Source: Cavia porcellus
Taxonomy: Eukaryota > Chordata > Mammalia > Rodentia > Caviidae
Direction of reading: 5' to 3'
Assembly: GCF_034190915.1 (NCBI RefSeq)
Contig: NW_026947507.1
Span: 27,332,001 to 27,396,000, forward strand
Length of the DNA stretch: 64,000 nucleotides
Part shown: positions 47,646-59,340 of the stretch, piece by piece
How positions within the stretch are numbered: position 1 is the stretch's first letter
How the letters are laid out: every line of letters starts with the position of its first letter
Position numbers and translations under genes: made by a program
The notes under the pieces: generated by a model
What the model was told of the DNA's origin: nothing
What the model saw: only the letters and a program-made list of their open reading frames with translations
Database searches by the model: none

Positions 47646-49179
47646 GTTGCAATTTTTTTACAACAATAAGATAAATATGTATACTTTGAATTTCACATAT
47701 TATGGAAGGAACTTTTACAATATAGTGAAAATAACTTCAGAATTGAAATAAAATATAAGTGAAGCTAAAGAATAAACAGTTCTTTAAGGAATGTTGATAT
47801 TGCTACCATACTAGACAGATAAACTTAGTAAAAGCAAGTTTAGTGGTATAAATGAAGAGAGTGGGTGTAAAAGGTTAGCAGTGTCCTGCAGGAAGTAACA
47901 TGAAGGAGCTCTCAGGTATATTTCATGACATTAAATACTTAAAGGATGAATTATTAGCTGCTGATATACTCTTAGAGAGGAGAAGTTTATGAAAAGCCAT
48001 GTGCTGAAATAAATCACTGCAGAGAAATGGAAGATTTGAAATACAACAATTGTGAAAACTAAACCAAAAAAGAAAATGACAGTCCCCTTTCCACATTTAG
48101 GAGTGGCTCTATGTTTTGAAATGTGTTTAGGGAGAGACATTGCAAATGTGTCTTTCCCTGTAATAAACTTTATTTAAACATTCATCATATTACTTGATTC
48201 TCGTTGTCTACAAACAAATGCATGCATGTGTGCTGAATGAAAAACTACATCCAAATATGTCCACACATACATACATTCACACAGACTCATAATATCTGCC
48301 TCAGTCCTGCAAATGGTTGAAAAACATATCCATCATCTACATAAAAATTCTATTTTGCAGAATATTTGTCATATTTCCAGCTTTTTGCTAAAAAAAGTTT
48401 ATGATTATTATATGCTGGCAATATCAGTGATTAAATACACTACCTAGAAAGGCATAATCTTAGCACGTCTTTGATAGACAGATTTTTGCTCTATATTGTA
48501 ATATCAGTTTTGTGAATAATAAAGTGATTCTTTCCTTTCCAGTTGCCTCATTTGTCTATTTTTGTGAACCTGTGTTATTTATTAGCCATTTAAACCTTAG
48601 TATGTAATACATTGTTCAGGTACACTGAGAAGCACAAGAGAAATGAAATTTGCTCCATTAGGTCATTTAGAACTGAAGCAAAAAGGGATAGATTTGACCT
48701 TGAGAAGATAGTTGAATTTATGATGTCTAGCCTCAGAGGAATGACTATTTTGGAAGGACACAGACGTTGTTAATGGCAGATCCTTAGAAAATATAGTAAA
48801 GTCAGCTGGAGAATTAGTTAGAGGTTACACAGTTTAGCACATTGGCAATTGAACCACTGTCGATTATATTCAATGAGAAAACACAGCTTGACTCGACAGT
48901 GCAACTGAGGTAGAAACACAAAAAAAGACCTTACAAATGATACTATCAGCACACTATAAGAGAGATAATGGAAAGAGTATCTAAAACACAAAGCAGGATT
49001 TTAGAATGAATTTGAAACATTCCCTTGTGTTTCTGAACTAGATCTCCAAAATACTTAAGTTCAAGATGAGTTAGAGAGCACTGGAGTGTGCAGGTGGAGC
49101 CCTGAATTGACACTTACATGTTTAGGAAGGCCATGACATAAAGGCTGCCTGAAGTCCTATAAAAGGTACCCAGATGAAA
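47646..49179. other. Gene-free AT-rich DNA
   Basis: No supported feature over 1.5 kb. Confidence 0.5.
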
Positions 49180-50410
49180 AAGAGGATAAGACATCATAAT
49201 AGCTAGTGCTGATGCATTGAAGTCCCATCAAGCTTTTATTCTTCTGTCTCCATCGGTCTTAACAGGTTGTATCTTATTGGATTTTATTATATATGATAAT
49301 ATAAGCAAAAGCTTTTATGAACAAGGAGATTATGCAGAAACCATTGTTCATTTTCTGATAGTTGATTCTAAATACTCTAATATTGTCATCTCTTGAATAG
49401 TTTTACATTGTCTTGATATGTTTGGTGCTACAGTATACGAAGTTATACTAAAAGATTTCAAGGAAAGAGACACTATGGTAACTACTTTTATGTCAGGATA
49501 TCTTCTGGTGAAACACTATTTTGCTTAAATGGTTATGCTTTGATGTGCGCTGTTTTGTTGTTATGCCCTCTTGTATCTCAATCTTTTTTTTAATTATTTA
49601 CTTTTTTATTTTTTATCTTTTTAATTATGGGAAAAATAAAAAATAGGACACATTATAGTAACCTACTTTGATTTCCTGTTAACTTGATTTGAAACCCTGT
49701 ATAGCCCTCACCATCTTATTTTGACTGATTTTCTTCTATTCTGCTTTGCTTGATAGTACCAAGTTCAAAAGTATAGGCAAAACCGTGAAGACAATAAGAT
49801 TCATTATGATTCCCATCCCGGTTGTCTATTATCTTCTTTTAAAGTCCTGTAATGTCTCCAATGTTTTGGTTTTATTCTTTACTGTTTTGTTCAATTTTAT
49901 TATAACTGACAATATCAGCAATTCTTTTTAAAATAGCAAGAGGCAGTATGGTAACCATTGTTGATCACCTAGTATTTTGTTTTTATATTATCTATTATGT
50001 CCATCCTTTTGATTTGACTAACTCTGTTCTGTTGTGACACATTTGGTTTTAATCTCTTCAAAAAAATAATAAGAACTGTGGGAGTAATAAAACCCAAAAT
50101 GTGTAATTGTCACTATACAAAAGAAAGGAAAAGAAAGTGCTCTAAAGAATATAACAGCATATATATTTAAGTGTATAAGATAGATAACCATATTATTGAG
50201 TTTTGTTGGATCACCGAACAAAACTGTTTCCAGTCTCCCTGTTTGAAAGTCTACTTTATATGCTTTAATTTTGTAACTCGAACAACTGTTTCTAAGATAA
50301 CAATATTTAATCTATTAAATAGTGATTTTCTACTGTTTATGTTTTCTGAAATTCTGTATAACTTGTACCCTTTTTCTATTTTTTTTCTTTTTCTCCATAA
50401 ATAAAAAAAA
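49180..50410 (+). repeat. Dispersed repeat family A, copy 2 (longest)
   Basis: The proximal part (49190-49560) aligns with 430-830: ataatagctagtgctgatgc, 'attggattttattatatatg', 'ccattgttcattttctgata' and 'caaggaaagagacactatgg'. The distal part aligns with 43.7-44.1 and 62.68-62.9 kb: 'ggatcaccgaacaaaactgt', 'ttccagtctccctgtttgaa', 'ttgtaactcgaacaactgtt', 'taatctattaaatagtgatt' and 'aacttgtacccttt'. It ends in an A-rich tail (aaataaaaaaaagaaaagg). This makes a 3' UTR-like unit of about 1.2 kb, probably L1-derived, with no ORF. Confidence 0.7.
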
Positions 50411-52289
50411 GAAAAGGAGGACAATGAAGGTTATCATACCTTGAATTCATTCATGAGGTTTTACTTTCAGAATTTTTTTTGTCATTACAATTTGTTTCAT
50501 TTCATGAATATTACTAAAGATGATTTTCCAATATTGAAGTAATATTTCTTTACAATGATGACATTGTTAATTATATAACTGAGATGCACTTTTATTTATA
50601 CACATGCAACATGTATATTTAATTGTGTTGGACAGTATACTGTACACTATGTGGCCTATTTCTCTTTGTCATGCCTTAAATTTTCTGACAAAGCTGCTAC
50701 CTTAGTACTTTGGATGATTTCCAGACAACTCCTTGAGTGACTGTTACACAGCTCTGAGTTAAATGCTAAGCTGTGAATGCAGTAAGTGGTAAATTGAGTT
50801 GATATTACCGGATGGGGTTTTGCAATTGAGGTTGTTCAGTTTCCATCTTCTCTATGAAATCATATAATTGAATTGATCCTTACAGAACTTATCTGGAGGG
50901 CTTCAAGTGTCTTTCCTTCCACCATAGGATTGAAATAAACAGCTATTATGGGCAACCTGTTTCTTAGGGCAACTCTAATGAGTTAATGTCTTTATTCAAT
51001 CAAGATGTGCAATACACATGTTACCATTATATTATGAGTAGTTATTTTTCTATATTTCAGCATGTGACACCTTTTCTAATTAGGGAATGCAACATATAAT
51101 ATTTTAGCACATAGTGAACAATTACCTTCTGTTGCCCAAAGCCTACCAAGTTTTCATAAATTTCAGGAGCCAAACTTGGAGCATGAGTTTGAATTTTGTT
51201 TAGATTTACTTAAAACTCCAGTGAAGCACATTGAAATGAATTTAACATTGAATGCATTCAGTCCTAAGAGGGATGCAAATATATGCTTCAAAGAAAAAAA
51301 AAAAAAAAACAGTTCACTTCTGCTGTCAGAACTCTTGCCATGCCAAATGGAACTTACTGAAGAATAGGATGATAACCCACAGACCGAAGGAAGCTTTATT
51401 TAAACACAGTGGACTGGTAATCAGACAAAGAAGATACCTTAATGGTAAACTTAAATACAGTGAGTACCACAATTGCCTGTATATTTATTCTTCATTAAAA
51501 TTTATATGTTCCAAGGCTTCAATGAATACAGCACATACTTTATTTATATTGAATCTGTTCCAAGTTATCTTAGGAAGGTGTACAGAATTATGTTAGCTAA
51601 CTTCTTAGAACTCAATTCTTTTGAAAGCAATGCCAATGTTTTTGTGTAGTATTGGCATTCTTCTTCATGCTTGAATATGCCCCAAGTCACCAAGTACAAT
51701 TGTATATACTGCAATATGTAGTGAAATACAAGGAATTTGTTTGTAATCAAAGGATATGGTGTACTGATGTACACATATATACACACAGGTGTGTCCAGCC
51801 TGGTTTTGTTTCTATACTGTGGTTTGTAATCATGTTTTCCATATAGTATTATTTCTTCAATACCCAAAGGACATCCCTCATGCAGTATGGGGGTGGAATA
51901 TCTGTATAAAAATAATAGTTGAATGAAAAATGACTACCTTGCTCTTCATCAATTTTTAAAATTTACTGAATCAATTTAAAACAAAAGAAATGTTATAGCT
52001 TCTATGAGATAAGATGTGTGTATGTGTGCCCTTTGAATCCAGTAATTACAGTTGTACTCTGTGGAAGCCATCTGTGTGGCACTCACACAATTCACCATAG
52101 TCCACGTAGTTTCAATTTTCAAAAAAATCAATAGACATTTGTGTTCTTAATCTTACAGATGGTCTTCATTTGCTTCAAATGGTTTTCAGTAACTGTGTTT
52201 ATGAATTTTACCCGGATTATGTATCTATTCAAAGCAATATGTTTACATGATATAACGTTTATATTCCTTGTGTGGAGCCGATCCACATA
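50411..52289. other. Gene-free AT-rich DNA
   Basis: No supported feature. An oligo-A run at 51293-51309 lies within chance frames (51176-51367; 51252-51596). Confidence 0.5.
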
Positions 52290-53325
52290 TATAACACATC
52301 TTAATTCCTTTTCCTTCCCTTTTGCTCCCTTCCTTCTTATTCCCTCCCTCTCTTGATCTCCTTCATATTTGAAAAAGGCCTATAGCCCTACTTCTTTTCT
52401 ATTTCTGTTACCTATATTTATTTTGCACTTAATTTGTACTTGGGGTTTATTATATAAGAAAAAAAACATGTAATATTAAAGATTCTGTGTCTGATTTATT
52501 TTACTTAAACTTATGGTCTCAAGATGAATGTGTTTTCCACAAGTGACTCATTTATCTGTCTTTATGGCAGAGAAGTAAGTATTGCATCGTGTGTTAACAC
52601 CTCACTTCATTTATCCATTTATTGTGGATAGACAGATAGTACACTGCCAAGATTTATCTATTATAACTTGTGCTGCTATAAACATGCATATGCACGTGTA
52701 AGCATAATATAGTGTCTTTAACTCTTTGAGGAGAATATCTAAAAGGGGAATAGCTGACTAACATGGAATTGTTAGGTTTTTTTTTTTTTTTTTTTGAGGA
52801 ATTTTGGTACTGATTTTCTGTTGGTTGCAATAGTTTACATTCCCATCAACAATGCAGAAGAGGTCCTTTTCCTTTGATGCCTCATCAAGATTTCCTATTA
52901 TTTGAATTCTTAATGATGGCCTTTCTTTCTGGATTATGATGGACCTTCAGTACTGCTTTAATTTGCAGTTTTCTAATGTCCAGTGATGTTAAGTATTTCT
53001 TTAAGTAGTTATTGACTATTTGCACTTCTGTCTGTTTATTTCTTTTGTGCATTTTTAAACTGAGTCCTCTATTTTGGGTCATCTACTTTTTAAAAAAAAT
53101 TATTTTAGATATTCTAGATATGAATCCTCTGTCTGAGGAATACCTGGTAAATGTTTTCCCATTTTATAAGTTTTATTTTCACTCTGTTGCTCATTGCTTT
53201 TTCTGTAAGAAGCTTTTTAAATATGATATGACCCTATTTATTGACTTTCTGTACTATTTCCCATGTAAATAGGATTCTGTTTAGGAAATTTTTGCCTATA
53301 TCTATGACTTTAATAGCTTTACTAG
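52290..53325 (-). mobile_element. LINE-1 3' end (ORF2 C-term and 3' UTR), inverted
   Basis: The plus strand is the reverse complement of an L1 end. It has a pyrimidine-rich 3' UTR (ccttttccttcccttttgct), 'catgtaatattaaagattct', 'tttatccatttattgtggat', 'ttgtgctgctataaacatgc', 'acattcccatcaacaatgca', 'tctgtctgaggaatacctgg' and 'atgaccctatttattgactt'. An oligo-T run near 52776-52794 lies inside it. At about 53326 the orientation flips. Confidence 0.85.
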
Positions 53326-53590
53326 TTTTACCAGGAAAACAAAGGCAAAGTAGGAGGAATCATAATCCCAGACTTGAAGTTATATTACAAAGCTATTCAG
53401 ATGAAAAACATTATGGTGCTGATAAAAAAAAAAAAAAAGATTAGGAGCAGAATAGAGCATTCAAAAACAATTTCAAGCATGTTAAATAATTTGATCATTG
53501 ACAAAGAGACCAAAAAATACACTAGAGGAAAGATAAATGATAGCACAGCAAATACACCAGAAAATATCCCTATTGCAATATAGTATATGT
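53326..53590 (+). mobile_element. L1 ORF2 internal segment in opposite orientation
   Basis: 'ggcaaagtaggaggaatcat', 'aatcccagacttgaagttat', 'attacaaagctattcagatg', 'ttgatcattgacaaagagac' and 'atacactagaggaaagataa' are L1 ORF2 sense sequence. They come from just 5' of the part seen inverted at 52290-53325. This adjacency is the structure expected for a 5'-inverted (twin-primed) L1 insertion. Confidence 0.8.
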
Positions 53591-54879
53591 AACATTTAAA
53601 ACTGAATTAAAAAAAACACCACTGATAAAAAGAAATATTTAAGATATTTAAGAACATTAAAATTAAGAACATCTGTTCACTGAATGATGAAAAGCTGAAC
53701 TTTAGAAGCTCAACTTTAGACTATATTTTAAAGGAAAATATGTGCATGTCTTAATTAAATGCATTTTAATAATGAAGGCAAATTATTAGAAAACAGACAT
53801 TTCATAAGAGTATATTCAAATTATTACTATACATTTAATAGTGAAAATGAAACAGAAAAATGTGTGAGTATAGGCACAGGACAGATAAACCAAGGCAGAA
53901 GGACATAGGAGAGATTAATAGAATAGCAAAGATATACACAGACAGATGTGCATTAGAATTGATACTAGGAAATTAAAAGAAGAATAGAGAAGCATGAATT
54001 CTCCAACCCAGTTAGGAAAGATGCTATAACAATTACTGAACAAAGATGTATAGAATTGTGTGAACAATTAATGAACAAAGAAAATATGTAGCAAGCAGTG
54101 AAGCACAACAATGTAAATGTCTTTGAAAGAAATAGTAACATATAAAATCAACAAAAGCAGTCAACAAAGTAAGTCACAAGGAAACAATGAGGGAAAATAT
54201 AGATAATTTTAAATAGACTAGGTTCTGAAATATTCAATGAGAGAAAAGAGAAAAACTGAATATTCCTTAATTTTGGCCAAAATCAGCAATGATAATTACA
54301 GCAAAAAGAAAGCAATGGTGCTTGTTGAAAAATTTGTCGAAGCAAGAAAAGCCTAGTAAGATAGAATCTATACAAAAGATTAATATCAGTTTCAAATATC
54401 AAGAGGAGTTAAATGTGCCTTTCAAGTATAAAAGTTTTAATTAAGAGTAAATTGATACATCGTAACAGTTTTTACAGAGAAACAGCAACACTTATTTACT
54501 GTCAGTAAAAGAGAAATAGGTAATTTAATAAATGCAGACATATTGTTGTTTAGGAAAAATTGAATACATAAAGATACCTGTTCCTAGCAAATTGACTTAT
54601 AAAAGAAATACAATTTTACATGAATTCCAAATCAGGTTTTCACAGGTTTTATGTGTTGACCTTAATTTTCATGTCAAAAAAAAAAAAAAAAGTCATAACG
54701 TTAGTGATTTTGAAAAAAGGAAATAACTGAATACCAAACTTATGGAACATGAAGATGAATAAAGAAGACATTAGTTAGAACTGTAGTTAATTGATAATGA
54801 AAACAAAATAGCCTATGGAGTTATCACATAAGTTGGAAGGATGCTTTGTTCAAAGAAACAGCTACTTAATTGATTCTTT
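53591..54879. other. A-rich DNA, possibly decayed L1
   Basis: Strongly A-rich with no firm match. The patch at 53880-54000 (gataaaccaaggcagaagga) might be another L1 ORF2 remnant. An oligo-A run lies at 54675-54691. Confidence 0.4.
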
Positions 54880-56250
54880 GTAGTATTTAGTCTCATTTTT
54901 GCTATTTTCTGTTCCTGTCAGTATAATGTCATTCTTCATACTAGTCTAGGTTTGAATTATTTTCCTTTTTTTCTAGATTGTGTCAATGAATCGTTAGGTT
55001 ATTTATTGGGCTAATTTCTGAGATGAGCACTTACAGATATAAATTTCTATCTCAGGATCTCTTTCATTGTACATCTTAAGTTCTGGTAATTTATACTACA
55101 ATTAGCCTTTATTAATAGGATCTAATTTCTTGGTTTCTTCTATTATCTATTGATCATTAAGTCATTTCTGTATTTAAAGAGTTTCCGTGATTTCTTTTGC
55201 CATTGATTTTTACTTTCATTGCACTATGATCTGATAATATGCTTGAGATAATTTTAATGTATTTGTATTTATTTAAGCATGCTTTACAGGATAGTATGTG
55301 GTCAATTGTGGCAAAGTTCCATTTGCTACTGAGAAGAATGTGTATTGTGTTGTCACTGGGTAGAATGCTATGTTGTACATATCCATTCATTAAATCCTTT
55401 TGTTAAAATGTATGATCAAACTTCAACATTTCTTATATTCCCTTTAGTTCTTCTGTTTACTGGTGATGGTGGGGTTGGATGGTCCCTCACTATTTCTTTG
55501 CTAATGTTTACCTGATTTCATATACTCATCAATGTTTATCTTGTGAAGCTGTGTGCATTAGTGTTTGGTGCATATATATTTATAACTGTTACATTTTCCT
55601 ATTGAATTGTTTTTTACCTAATGCATAGTAACTTTGTTTCCTCTCATCTGTTTGGTTGATGCTAAAACTAGTATGTTTGTCTAAGAACAGGAAAGCAAGC
55701 ACCCCTTGTATCAGCTATATTTGCATGGATTTTTCCCATTCTTTGGTTGTTTTGGTCCATTGATGTGTCAGGGAGAAGGTCTTTACTTTTCATGAGTGCT
55801 TGGATTCTACCTGCCTCATTTAATTGTATACTAGATTCTTTTTCCATATTTGGAATGTTTTGGTTATTATTTCTTTAAACTGGTAATTTATGTCATTTGG
55901 GCTGTTTTTGATTTTTCACTAATTGAAATTAATCTTAGTTCAGTCTTCTTTATGTACTCTTAGTGCTGTTGCATCCATTTTTCAAGATTTCTTGTTATTT
56001 TTAAGGTATCTGTGAGTACATTGTCCCCCCACATCACCTGTGTCTTCTATTTCTGACATATTTCCTCATACTTATTATTTCTGTTTCCCATACTTCAAAA
56101 AGAATTTTTCTTCTTATGAATTACTAGTTGGTACATACACTAATTCTTTGCTAAATTTTTTGTTCATGTTTATTTAGCTCAGCTTTTTATTGGTGTTTTC
56201 TCTAAAATCATTCATAATTTTCTTAAAGCCTACTGTATGGTTAGTTATAT
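54880..56250 (-). mobile_element. Degraded LINE-1 ORF2 5' half, inverted
   Basis: The plus strand order 'cttacagatataaatttcta', 'gcactatgatctgataatat', 'gatagtatgtggtcaattgt', 'gagaagaatgtgtattgtgt', 'tagtgtttggtgcatatata' and 'ataactgttacattttccta' is the antisense of the ORF2 endonuclease to pre-RT part. It parallels 39.8-40.45 kb of the U6-L1 element, but more diverged. Similarity is clear to about 55760 and doubtful beyond. Confidence 0.75.
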
Positions 56251-56639
56251 CATCTGAACTCACTGATTAACTTATTAATCTTTTTTTCTTCTTTGACTAA
56301 CTGGTGCAATTTAGGTATTTGTCTTTTCTTCCCTATTGATTTCCCATTGAGCAGCTTTGAGACAGACAGAAATATATGGAAACATTTTGTTGGCTAGTTT
56401 TCTCTTGTTCATTATTTTAATATGTGCTGAGAATTGAGGGTTGATTATGGTGAAAAGACTTTGTTGTAATAATGGATATAAGTTTTTCAGTGTTATAACT
56501 TGGGTGTGACTAATCACAGGCTTTTGCCTCCATTTCAAGATACAACCAACACTGTTAATTTGGAAGGGGATGACGTAGTGCAAATGCTGCAGCATTCAAT
56601 TTTCTTGAAGTGAACCACAGCATTTTTGGCAACTTAAAC
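56251..56639. other. Anonymous DNA
   Basis: No feature. The 94-residue minus frame (56311-56595) has no recognised domain. Confidence 0.45.
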
Positions 56640-57224
56640 AGAAATTGAGCATTGGCAAAAAATAAAAGCCAAATAATGGCAACAACTATGCTACCCTAGC
56701 AATATCAAGGAAATCAGCAACAATATTAGAGTGAAAAAATAGTGAATATTGACATACCTTAAGTACCAGTAATATTTACAACTAGGACACACTGAATAAG
56801 AGAAGTTGGCTTCTTTCACAGACAGTGCTGAACAACTAGTTATCCACACAGAGAAGAATAGAACTAGACCCACAATTCCCACCTTATGTTAAAGTCAAAT
56901 CAAAGACCTCAACACAAAAATAGTAATCATAAAATTCCTAGAAGATATCATAGGGCAATCTCCTAAGCTTTATATGCATGGGTAAAAACTTCCTAAATGC
57001 AACACAAATAGCACAAGAAAGAGTATAAAAACAACAAGTAGGATTATATCAAATTAAAAATCTTCTGCAGAACAAAAGAAACTATCAGCAGAGTGAAAAG
57101 AAAACCAAAGAAGCAAAGAATTTGGCCAGTTACTCTTTTGATGGGGTACTAATACCTAGTATATATAAAGAAGTAATAAAAGAAATCCCCTGCCAATGGA
57201 AAAAATAGTTCAATGGAGAACTGA
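56640..57224 (+). mobile_element. LINE-1 ORF2 C-terminal part, first segment
   Basis: Sense L1: 'gaactagacccacaattccc', 'aaatcaaagacctcaacaca', 'aaattcctagaagatatcat', 'aaattaaaaatcttctgcag', 'acaaaagaaactatcagcag' and 'agtgaaaagaaaaccaaaga'. The frame is broken. It is continued after an insertion at 57646. Confidence 0.85.
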
Positions 57225-57537
57225 GAGTCATTTTTCTTTCATTTTTTCTAATCAGGTATATTGATACATTTTAGATATATCTAACGATCACACTCATCAT
57301 AGAGAATTTGTACCTGAACGTGGAATGACTTCTTTCTTTTTTTCCCACTCCACATCGTGCCTTCAAATCCTCCTTTCCTCCCCATTTACAAAAGGTTTTG
57401 CTTCCATGTTTTCCTTCTTTTCTTATATTTATTTTACTTTTCTGTGTTTCTCTTTCTCCCTCCTCGCTTCCTTATTCCCATCCACATCTGAACATTTTTT
57501 TTTCCTTTTTCACAATATCTATTATATACTTTAGACC
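57225..57537 (-). mobile_element. L1 3' UTR fragment nested in another L1, inverted
   Basis: The plus strand is pyrimidine-rich ('gacttctttctttttttccc', 'cctcctttcctccccattta', 'tttgcttccatgttttcctt') after 'cacactcatcatagagaatt' and 'tgtacctgaacgtgg'. It is the reverse complement of the purine-rich 3' UTR type seen at 25.86-26.15 kb (for example 'ggttcaggtacaaatt', 'caaagcttttctcaaaaggg'). Confidence 0.65.
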
Positions 57538-57645
57538 TTTTTTTTTTTTTTTTTTTTTTTTTCCTGCTACTTGCAGTCAAACTCAAGACCTTGTGCTTGC
57601 CAGGCAGGCTCTCATACTGCTGAGCTATACCCCAGGCCCTGTGAT
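57538..57645 (-). mobile_element. tRNA-derived SINE, inverted, nested in L1
   Basis: An oligo-T run of about 24 (57539-57562) is followed by 'cctgctacttgcagtcaaac', 'tcaagaccttgtgcttgcca', 'ggcaggctctcatactgctg' and 'agctataccccaggccc'. This is the antisense of an ID-like SINE. Confidence 0.85.
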
Positions 57646-58330
57646 TCTTATTTTTAAAAATAAATACAAATGGTCAGTAAATACATGAAAAAGATAGTCA
57701 CCATTTTTAGCCATTAGGGAAATGAAAATCCAAACAACTCTGAGATTCTGTCTAATCTAGTCTGAATGGCCAATATCAAGAATACTAAAAACAAACAGAA
57801 AGATACATTGGCCAAGAGGTGGAGATAAAGGAATCTTTCTACATACTTATAAAAATGTGAACTAATTTGTCCACAATAGAAATCAATGGGGAAGTCTTTG
57901 AAAAACTAAACTAAAATTCCATTTGACCTAGGTATGTCTCTTCTGGAAATATTTCCAAAAGTTAAAGACATGATACTACAATAATACCTAAATAGCCATG
58001 TGTATATCAATGTGACTCACGATAGACAGCTAAGCTTAAAAAGCAGCATAGATGCCAATCAGCAGACCAATAGATTAATCAAATGTGATGTATATACATA
58101 CAAATTAAATGTTTATACACATACATATATATGTAAAGCAAATAAAAATGAAATCATATCATTTGGCAGAAATTGGACTTTCAAAATCATAATGCTAAAT
58201 GAAATGTTAGATCCAGAAAGTTAAACTTTGTATGATTTCTCTTCTAGGAAAAATACCAAACATAAATTAGGGACTAAAATAAAGGGAGTAGATAGAAAAC
58301 AGCTACTTTTTGGAGACAGATTAAGGGAGA
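57646..58330 (+). mobile_element. LINE-1 ORF2 C-terminal part, second segment
   Basis: L1 sense sequence resumes: 'ggtcagtaaatacatgaaaa', 'ccattagggaaatgaaaatc', 'tctgaatggccaatatcaag', 'ccaagaggtggagataaagg', 'tgtccacaatagaaatcaat' and 'cagcagaccaatagattaat'. It is collinear with the segment ending at 57224. Confidence 0.85.
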
Positions 58331-58349
58331 GGAAGAGAATGTGGAAAAT

Positions 58350-58351
<2 letters not shown>

Positions 58352-58381
<30 letters not shown>
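58352..58381. repeat. (TA)n microsatellite
   Basis: Fifteen TA units at the 3' edge of the L1 segment. Confidence 0.95.
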
Positions 58382-58384
<3 letters not shown>

Positions 58385-59049
58385 TGTAACTATTATTGAT
58401 CATAAACATACACTAATAAAGTCAAAGCTTAAAGCTTTGTGAATTTGATTATCTAGCTCAGTGATTTAATTTTTCCATGTTTTAAAATAAAAACACTTAA
58501 TTCAATGTTTCCCTCCTGATACAACTTTGTTGGGTAACCCAAGTCTTGATTTTTACTATTTAATGTATAGTTCAATTGTAATTGTAAAAAATCTATTTGG
58601 AGTTCTATCATGAGTATTTTATAAGGTACTTTGATTTTTCAAGATATACAGATATTTTTATGTTATTCTCCTGCTCATTTGAACAGCTTCTCAGAACATG
58701 GCTAATTGAAGCACACTGAGCCTTTTTTGTGCCTTTTCTGAAATTCTCAGCTACAACACTGTCAATGTTTCCCACTTCTCCTAAGTCACCATTCATCATA
58801 TGCACAGTCCTTTTCCCATCTCTCACTTGTTCCTCATTTAGAAACTCTCACTACCTTAAAAGGTATCCACACAAATGTTAATACTTGAAATCTAATTTTC
58901 ATCTTTGTGTGTTCCACACCAGCAAAATCTATTGGAACCATCTATAAACAAATAAATTCAGGGCAAACATTTGTGACCAGCTTCTCTCCTGTCCGCTTTT
59001 TCTTCATAATGGTTATACTTTTTTCGTGTCTGAAATGATTTACTAATTG
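58382..59049. other. AT-rich DNA, no gene
   Basis: No supported feature. Confidence 0.5.
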
Positions 59050-59340
59050 CTTCCATTCTTGCTCCATTGTGCAACACAAAGTGGTATTATTATTTATTCC
59101 CACGTGCTTTAAAACTCTTTGTAGACCATCCTGGACTGTGGAACCCACAAAACCAAACTGAGATTTTTCCTTTCAGTCTCATTTTTTGTTCTGTCCCCAT
59201 GCACCACACTCCTTCACACTTCCCTTGCTATCCCTTGAACAAGCTAAGGCTCTGTCACAGCAAGATTCTGACCTTGTTCACGAGTTGGTTCTCCTGCCTC
59301 ATTTTTGCATGTTTCTAATCACGCGTGTTAAGGTCTTGGC
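59050..59340 (-). mobile_element. Candidate L2-type LINE fragment, inverted
   Basis: The patch 'gcaccacactccttcacact', 'tcccttgctatcccttgaac', 'aagctaaggctctgtcacag' and 'tggttctcctgcctcatttt' resembles the antisense of an L2 3' ORF end. It is diverged and could be unique sequence. Confidence 0.35.

Noticed and set aside
51252..51596. 114-residue plus-strand frame containing a Lys run
   Set aside because: It crosses an oligo-A tract and has no domain; most likely chance.
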